In this document: positions 60,718 through 64,000 of the stretch, in pieces
How positions within the stretch are numbered: position 1 is the first letter of the stretch
Layout of the letters: the number at the start of each line of letters is the position of its first letter
NCBI RefSeq assembly: GCF_024662235.1
Contig: NZ_CP096276.1
Span: 310,001 to 374,000, forward strand
Direction: 5' to 3'
Length of the DNA stretch: 64,000 bases
Source of the DNA: Pimelobacter simplex
GTDB taxonomy: Bacteria; Actinomycetota; Actinomycetes; Propionibacteriales; Nocardioidaceae
Translations under genes and position numbers: made by a program
Notes under the pieces: generated by a model
The model's database searches: none
What the model was told of the DNA's origin: nothing
What the model saw: the letters and a program-made list of their open reading frames with translations, nothing else

Positions 60718-61824
60718 ATGCCTTCTGCCATCGAGGTCCGTAAGGTCCCGATCCACTCCGTCGCCGACGCTTCCGAGCTGGCCAAGCTCATCGACGACGG
60801 CGTCTTCGCCGCCGACCGCGTCATCGCGATCATCGGCAAGACCGAGGGCAACGGCGGCGTCAACGACTACACCCGGATCATCGCCGACCGCGCCTTCCGC
60901 GAGGTCCTGATGGCCAAGGGCGCCCCCGAGGAGCAGGTCAAGGGCGTTCCGATCGTGTGGTCCGGCGGCACCGACGGCGTGATCAGCCCCCACGCCACCA
61001 TCTTCGCCACGGTCGACGTTCCCGAGGACGACCCGAGCCGCGACGAGCAGCGCCTCACGGTCGGCTTCGCGATGAGCGAGCCGATCCTGCCCGAGGAGAT
61101 CGGCTACGTCGCGATGATCGAGAAGGTCGCCGCGGGCGTGAAGGTCGCCATGGAGCGTGCCGGCATCACCGACGTCGCCGACGTGCACTACGTGCAGACC
61201 AAGACCCCGCTGCTCACCATCCACACCATCCGTGACGCGCACAGCCGCGGCAAGGAGGTCTGGACCGAGCACACCCACGAGTCGATGGACCTGTCCAACG
61301 GCGTCACCGGCCTCGGCATCGCCGTGGCCCTCGGCGAGATCGAGATGCCGACCGACGCCGACGTGATGAACAACCGCGACCTGTACTCGTCGGTGGCCTC
61401 GTGCTCCTCGGGGGTCGAGCTGGACCAGGCCCAGATCGTCGTGGTCGGCAACGCCAAGGGCGTCGGCGGCCGCTACCGCATCGGCCACTCGGTGATGAAC
61501 GACGCGCTCGACCAGGACGGCATCTGGGACGCCATCAAGAACGCCGGCCTCGACCTGCCCGAGCGCCCGCGCACCGCGGACCTCGACGGCCGCCTGGTCA
61601 ACGTGTTCCTCAAGTGCGAGGCCTCGCAGAACGGTGAGGTCCGGGGTCGTCGCAACGCGATGCTCGACGACTCCGACGTGCACTGGCACCGCCAGATCAA
61701 GTCGTGCGTCGGTGGCGTGACCGCCGCCGTCACGGGCGACCCGGCCGTCTTCGTGTCGGTCTCGGCCGCGCACCAGGGTCCCGAGGGTGGCGGCCCCGTC
61801 GCCGCGATCGTCGACCTGGGCTGA
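60718..61824 (+). CDS. Barbiturase (ring-opening amidohydrolase of the cyanuric acid hydrolase/barbiturase family)
   Basis: A 368-residue enzyme that hydrolyses barbiturate to ureidomalonate. It has the threefold internal repeat of the family, with the Lys/Ser sites visible in [16 protein letters not shown] (first unit), [12 protein letters not shown]...[13 protein letters not shown] (second) and [19 protein letters not shown] (third). The N-terminus [25 protein letters not shown] is what I recall for Rhodococcus barbiturase, so I prefer barbiturase over cyanuric acid hydrolase; the choice is also supported by the uracil permease and molybdenum hydroxylase. AAGGAA lies 8 nt before the ATG. 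A strong terminator follows. Confidence 0.87.
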   Translation: MPSAIEVRKVPIHSVADASELAKLIDDGVFAADRVIAIIGKTEGNGGVNDYTRIIADRAFREVLMAKGAPEEQVKGVPIVWSGGTDGVISPHATIFATVDVPEDDPSRDEQRLTVGFAMSEPILPEEIGYVAMIEKVAAGVKVAMERAGITDVADVHYVQTKTPLLTIHTIRDAHSRGKEVWTEHTHESMDLSNGVTGLGIAVALGEIEMPTDADVMNNRDLYSSVASCSSGVELDQAQIVVVGNAKGVGGRYRIGHSVMNDALDQDGIWDAIKNAGLDLPERPRTADLDGRLVNVFLKCEASQNGEVRGRRNAMLDDSDVHWHRQIKSCVGGVTAAVTGDPAVFVSVSAAHQGPEGGGPVAAIVDLG

Positions 61825-61865
61825 CCAGCCCGCGCCGTGTAGCCCCGGCGCGAGCCTGGGCCAGG

Positions 61866-61893
61866 AGGGGCCCGACCTACCGGTCGGGCCCCT
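61866..61893. terminator. Bidirectional hairpin after barbiturase
   Basis: GGGGCCCGACC (61867-61877) pairs perfectly with GGTCGGGCCCC (61882-61892) around a 4-nt loop, extended by an A-T pair. It lies between the convergent barbiturase and VOC genes. Confidence 0.8.
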
Positions 61894-61917
61894 TCGCCGT
61901 GTCCGGGGCTCATCGGC

Positions 61918-62325
61918 TCATCGGGCCGGCGGGGAGAACACGCTGAACTGGTTGCCGGCCGGGTCGCGCAGGTAGGCGAACGTCGGCACCCCGGGCCCGA
62001 CGTCGAGGTGCTGGCTGAGCACCGTGCCGCCGAGCTCGGCGGCCGCCACGCAGGTCGCGGCGACGTCGGCGACGAGGATCGAGAACACGGCGTGGCCCGG
62101 CAGCTGGCCGCCGGTGCCGAAGATGCCGCCCGAGGGTGCGCCCCCACCGCCCGGAGCGGTGACCAGGCGGTAGTCGAGACCGCCGGCCTGGGAGGCCTCG
62201 TCGGCGGCGAAGGACCAGTCGAAGAGGCCGCCGTAGAAGGTCTCGGCGGCGCCCGGGTCGTCGGTGGCGATCTCGAACCAGGCGACGGTGCCGGGGACGG
62301 GCGGGGCGGCGGGGGTGGTGGTCAT
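61918..62325 (-). CDS. VOC family protein (glyoxalase-like)
   Basis: A 135-residue vicinal-oxygen-chelate protein with the two beta-alpha-beta-beta-beta halves, GTVAWFEIATDDPGAAETFYGGLFDWSF and FSILVADVAATCVAAAELGGTV...FAYLRDPAGNQFSVFSPP. The function (lyase, resistance protein or dioxygenase) cannot be told. ATG 62325 has GGAGGACC just upstream. It stands alone, convergent to barbiturase. Confidence 0.82.
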   Translation of the reverse strand: MTTTPAAPPVPGTVAWFEIATDDPGAAETFYGGLFDWSFAADEASQAGGLDYRLVTAPGGGGAPSGGIFGTGGQLPGHAVFSILVADVAATCVAAAELGGTVLSQHLDVGPGVPTFAYLRDPAGNQFSVFSPPAR

Positions 62326-62389
62326 GGTGGGTCCTCCTGGAGGTGTCGGGTGGGTACGACGACCACGCTCCCAGCGGTTGGCGACAGCC

Positions 62390-63136
62390 CTATGTCGGAG
62401 TTTCCGCGGCCATCGCGAGGATCTTGTCCGGGCCCAGCGCGGCCTCCGGCCGGGCGATGAGCTGCCCGGGGATCTCGGGCTCGATCGGCCGGCGCGGGCC
62501 GCGGGGGAGCGCGGGGGTGCGCTCGGCGCGGGTGATCCGGTCCATCCGGAACACCCGGTCGTCCTCGCGCAGCCGGCACCAGGCGGTCAGGTAGGACCCG
62601 CGCGGGCCGACGACCACGTGCTGCGGTTCGACCTCGCGCTCGGACTCGACGCGGTCGATGTCGACATAGCCGATCCGGAGGACCTGGCCCCGGCGCACCG
62701 CCTGCCAGATGGTCTCGGCGACGTCGGCGTCCGGCGCTGCCCCCTGCGGTACGACGAGCCGCACCTTGGCCGCCGCCGTACGGGCCTCGGCGAGCGCGGC
62801 CGGCGGCATCGCGGCGACGATCTTCTGCAGCGCCGAGCGGGCATCGCGCGCGAACAGCACGTGGGCGCTGCTGCTGAGCGCCATCGCGAGCGCCGTCGCC
62901 TCGCGCGGGGTGAAGTTGAGCGGTGGCAGCGTCATCGACGGGTCGAGGCTGTAGCCGCCGGTGCGGCCCTGCTTGGTCGCCAGCGGTACGCCGGCCTGGC
63001 CGAGGGCGCTGAGGTCGCGCTCGACCGTCCGGACGCTGACCTCGAAGTGGGCGGCGAGCTGGCTCGCCGTACGTCCTCGGGGGCCGGCGGCGCGCAGCTC
63101 CTCGACCAGCGCGTAGAGACGGTCGGTGCGGTTCAT
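62390..63136 (-). CDS. WYL-domain transcriptional regulator (DeoR-like HTH)
   Basis: A 248-residue regulator with an N-terminal HTH_11 domain (NRTDRLYALVEELRA...TASQLAAHFEVSVRTVERDLSALGQAGV, about residues 2-50) and a C-terminal WYL domain that binds ligands or nucleic acid (RGQVLRIGYVDIDRVESEREVEPQHVVVGPRGSYLTAWCRLREDDRVFRMDRI). ATG 63136 has TAGCGT on the minus strand (63144-63149) 7 nt upstream, a leaderless arrangement. It is divergent from the MmcQ/YjbR gene, with an inverted repeat in the gap. Confidence 0.87.
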   Translation of the reverse strand: MNRTDRLYALVEELRAAGPRGRTASQLAAHFEVSVRTVERDLSALGQAGVPLATKQGRTGGYSLDPSMTLPPLNFTPREATALAMALSSSAHVLFARDARSALQKIVAAMPPAALAEARTAAAKVRLVVPQGAAPDADVAETIWQAVRRGQVLRIGYVDIDRVESEREVEPQHVVVGPRGSYLTAWCRLREDDRVFRMDRITRAERTPALPRGPRRPIEPEIPGQLIARPEAALGPDKILAMAAETPT

Positions 63137-63143
63137 GTCCCGC

Positions 63144-63178
63144 ACGCTAGGCGCGAGCATGGACAGTGCCGGGCTGTC
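63144..63178. promoter_or_regulatory. WYL gene promoter and inverted repeat
   Basis: TAGCGT on the minus strand (63144-63149) serves the WYL regulator. GACAG (63162-63166) and CTGTC (63174-63178) form an inverted repeat with a 7-bp spacer, a candidate autoregulatory site between the divergent genes. Confidence 0.4.
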
Positions 63179-63202
63179 GGCGGCGTGTGGGACATTCGTG
63201 CT

Positions 63203-63580
63203 GTGCCTCGCCCGACCCGTCCCGACGTCCCCGACGCCTACGTCGCCCGGCTGCGCGCGATCTTCGCCCGGCTCCCCGAGTGCGCCGAGGAGGACGCCTG
63301 GGTGGGCGTGCGCTGGCGGGTGTCCGGGACGACCTCGACGGTGGCCCACGTTTTCGGCGGCGAGGACCAGCTCTACCGGATCGTGTTCCGCGCCGAGCCC
63401 GACGAGGTGATGGCGTTCCAGCACCTGGGGGCGCCGTACTTCCGGGCGGAGTGGGGCGGCAATGTCGTCGGCATGCTCATCGACGACGACACCGACTGGG
63501 TCGAGCTCGGCGAGCTGCTCACCGACTCCTACTGCCTCCAGGCGCCGCCGCGGCTGGCCGACCTGGTCGACCGGCCCTAG
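63203..63580 (+). CDS. MmcQ/YjbR family protein
   Basis: A 125-residue protein of the MmcQ/YjbR (DUF419) fold. The pattern VARLRAIFARLPECAEEDAWVGVRWRV then YRIVFRAEPDEVMAFQ and a final LTDSYCLQAPPRLADLVD is usual for these small DNA-binding-like proteins. Function is unknown. The start is uncertain between GTG 63203 and GTG 63185. It is divergent from the WYL regulator and may be its target. Confidence 0.75.
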   Translation: MPRPTRPDVPDAYVARLRAIFARLPECAEEDAWVGVRWRVSGTTSTVAHVFGGEDQLYRIVFRAEPDEVMAFQHLGAPYFRAEWGGNVVGMLIDDDTDWVELGELLTDSYCLQAPPRLADLVDRP

Positions 63581-63600
63581 CGATCGGGTCAGCGCTCGGC

Positions 63601-64000
63601 TCAGCCCTCGGCCGAGCGCGACCAGCCCTGTTCGGTCTCGTCGATCGGCGCCCAGCTCGGGATCAGGAACAGTCCGCTCGCCTCGACCGCGGCCTCCTCG
63701 CCGGGCACGCCGATGCTCGCCTCGACGGTGATCTTGCGGCCGTTCTCGTCGGCGATGCGCGCCTCGAGCCGGACCGGCCCGAGCGGCAGCGGACGGCGGT
63801 AGCGCAGGGTCAGCGTGCCGGTCATCGTGAGCCGCTTGAAGCCGCTCGCGGTCTCGCCCATGATCTGGTCGAGCAGCAGCGCGGAGATGCCGCCGTGGAC
63901 CATCCCCGGCGGGCCCTCGTAGGCCGCGCCGAGCGTCACCTCGGCGTACGCGCTGGCGCTGGCGTCGTCGTGCACGTTGAGCACCGGCGGCGCGATCGCG
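63601..64000 (-). CDS. PaaI-family thioesterase, 5' end outside the window
   Basis: A hotdog-fold thioesterase. The visible part contains GAAYEGPPGMVHGGISALLLDQIMG, the hotdog active-site helix region, and TLTLRYRRPLPLGPVRLEARI. The frame continues unbroken to the window edge (residues AIAPPVLNV precede the GTG at 63984), and PaaI-type proteins usually have about 50 more N-terminal residues with such a PP segment, so the true start is outside. It hydrolyses acyl-CoA thioesters; the substrate is unknown. Confidence 0.82.
   Translation of the reverse strand, partial: AIAPPVLNVHDDASASAYAEVTLGAAYEGPPGMVHGGISALLLDQIMGETASGFKRLTMTGTLTLRYRRPLPLGPVRLEARIADENGRKITVEASIGVPGEEAAVEASGLFLIPSWAPIDETEQGWSRSAEG

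Noticed and set aside
60718..61824. Cyanuric acid hydrolase (s-triazine degradation)
   Set aside because: No biuret or allophanate hydrolase genes are near; the N-terminus and context fit barbiturase better, though activity on cyanurate cannot be excluded.

Overview
The window is high-GC DNA with start codons split between ATG and GTG, many 4-bp ATGA/GTGA overlaps inside operons, and TANNNT boxes lying 6-8 nt before start codons. This is typical of an actinobacterium. Gene content (methylmalonyl-CoA mutase, PucR and WYL regulators, Tat-type lipoproteins, a selenocysteine system) is most like Nocardioidaceae such as Nocardioides, but that placement is an inference from memory, not from a search. 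No phage, insertion sequence, CRISPR array or rRNA is visible. The only RNA gene I can support is tRNA-Sec.

Region by region. (1) 1-6868: the end of a formate dehydrogenase operon (Fe-S subunit cut by the window edge, NrfD-like membrane subunit), an unknown gene, then a complete bacterial selenocysteine set: selD facing away from tRNA-Sec, selA and selB. The catalytic FDH subunit, presumably the selenoprotein, lies upstream of the window. (2) 6865-10510: rhodanese, an oxalate/formate-family MFS carrier with its 39-residue small subunit, a LysR regulator and a DUF1345 membrane protein. (3) 10517-13454: enoyl-CoA hydratase and acyl-CoA ligase facing a TetR regulator across a clear palindromic operator. 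(4) 13424-15368: a glycosyltransferase and two tandem paralogous membrane proteins. (5) 15451-20419: methylmalonyl-CoA mutase small and large subunits and the MeaB-type GTPase. (6) 20510-26237: secreted beta-propeller protein, M20 peptidase, DUF3060 protein, and a secreted YtcJ-type amidohydrolase facing a LacI regulator across a 20-bp operator. (7) 26222-34606: a BMP-type nucleoside ABC transporter, cytidine deaminase, a GT-C membrane protein and thymidine phosphorylase, which together form a pyrimidine-nucleoside uptake and salvage module. (8) 34753-42141: a PucR regulator divergent from an operon of an amine oxidase-like flavoprotein, a PotABCD-type transporter and a cupin. (9) 42266-61824: a nucleobase catabolic island, described below. 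(10) 61918-64000: VOC protein, WYL regulator, MmcQ/YjbR protein and a thioesterase cut by the window edge.

The most interesting part is region 9. It holds a UraA-type uracil permease, a three-subunit molybdenum hydroxylase with a CoxG-like membrane-anchored partner, an amidase, hydantoinase/oxoprolinase A and B subunits, an NmrA-like protein, carbamate kinase and barbiturase. Divergent from a PucR regulator lies a DUF2877-FdrA-DUF1116 operon, the three components of the recently reported oxamate carbamoyltransferase. The set reads as oxidative pyrimidine breakdown (uracil to barbiturate to ureidomalonate). I propose that the FdrA complex splits ureidomalonate by phosphorolysis to malonamate and carbamoyl phosphate, that carbamate kinase recovers ATP, and that the amidase converts malonamate to malonate. 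The enzyme families are visible in the sequence; the phosphorolytic route is a hypothesis.

Intergenic DNA is informative. It contains several palindromic operators, two related 22-bp-unit inverted repeat elements between convergent genes, strong terminators, and a C8 tract that disrupts the best start of one gene. No gene-free stretch exceeds about 200 bases.
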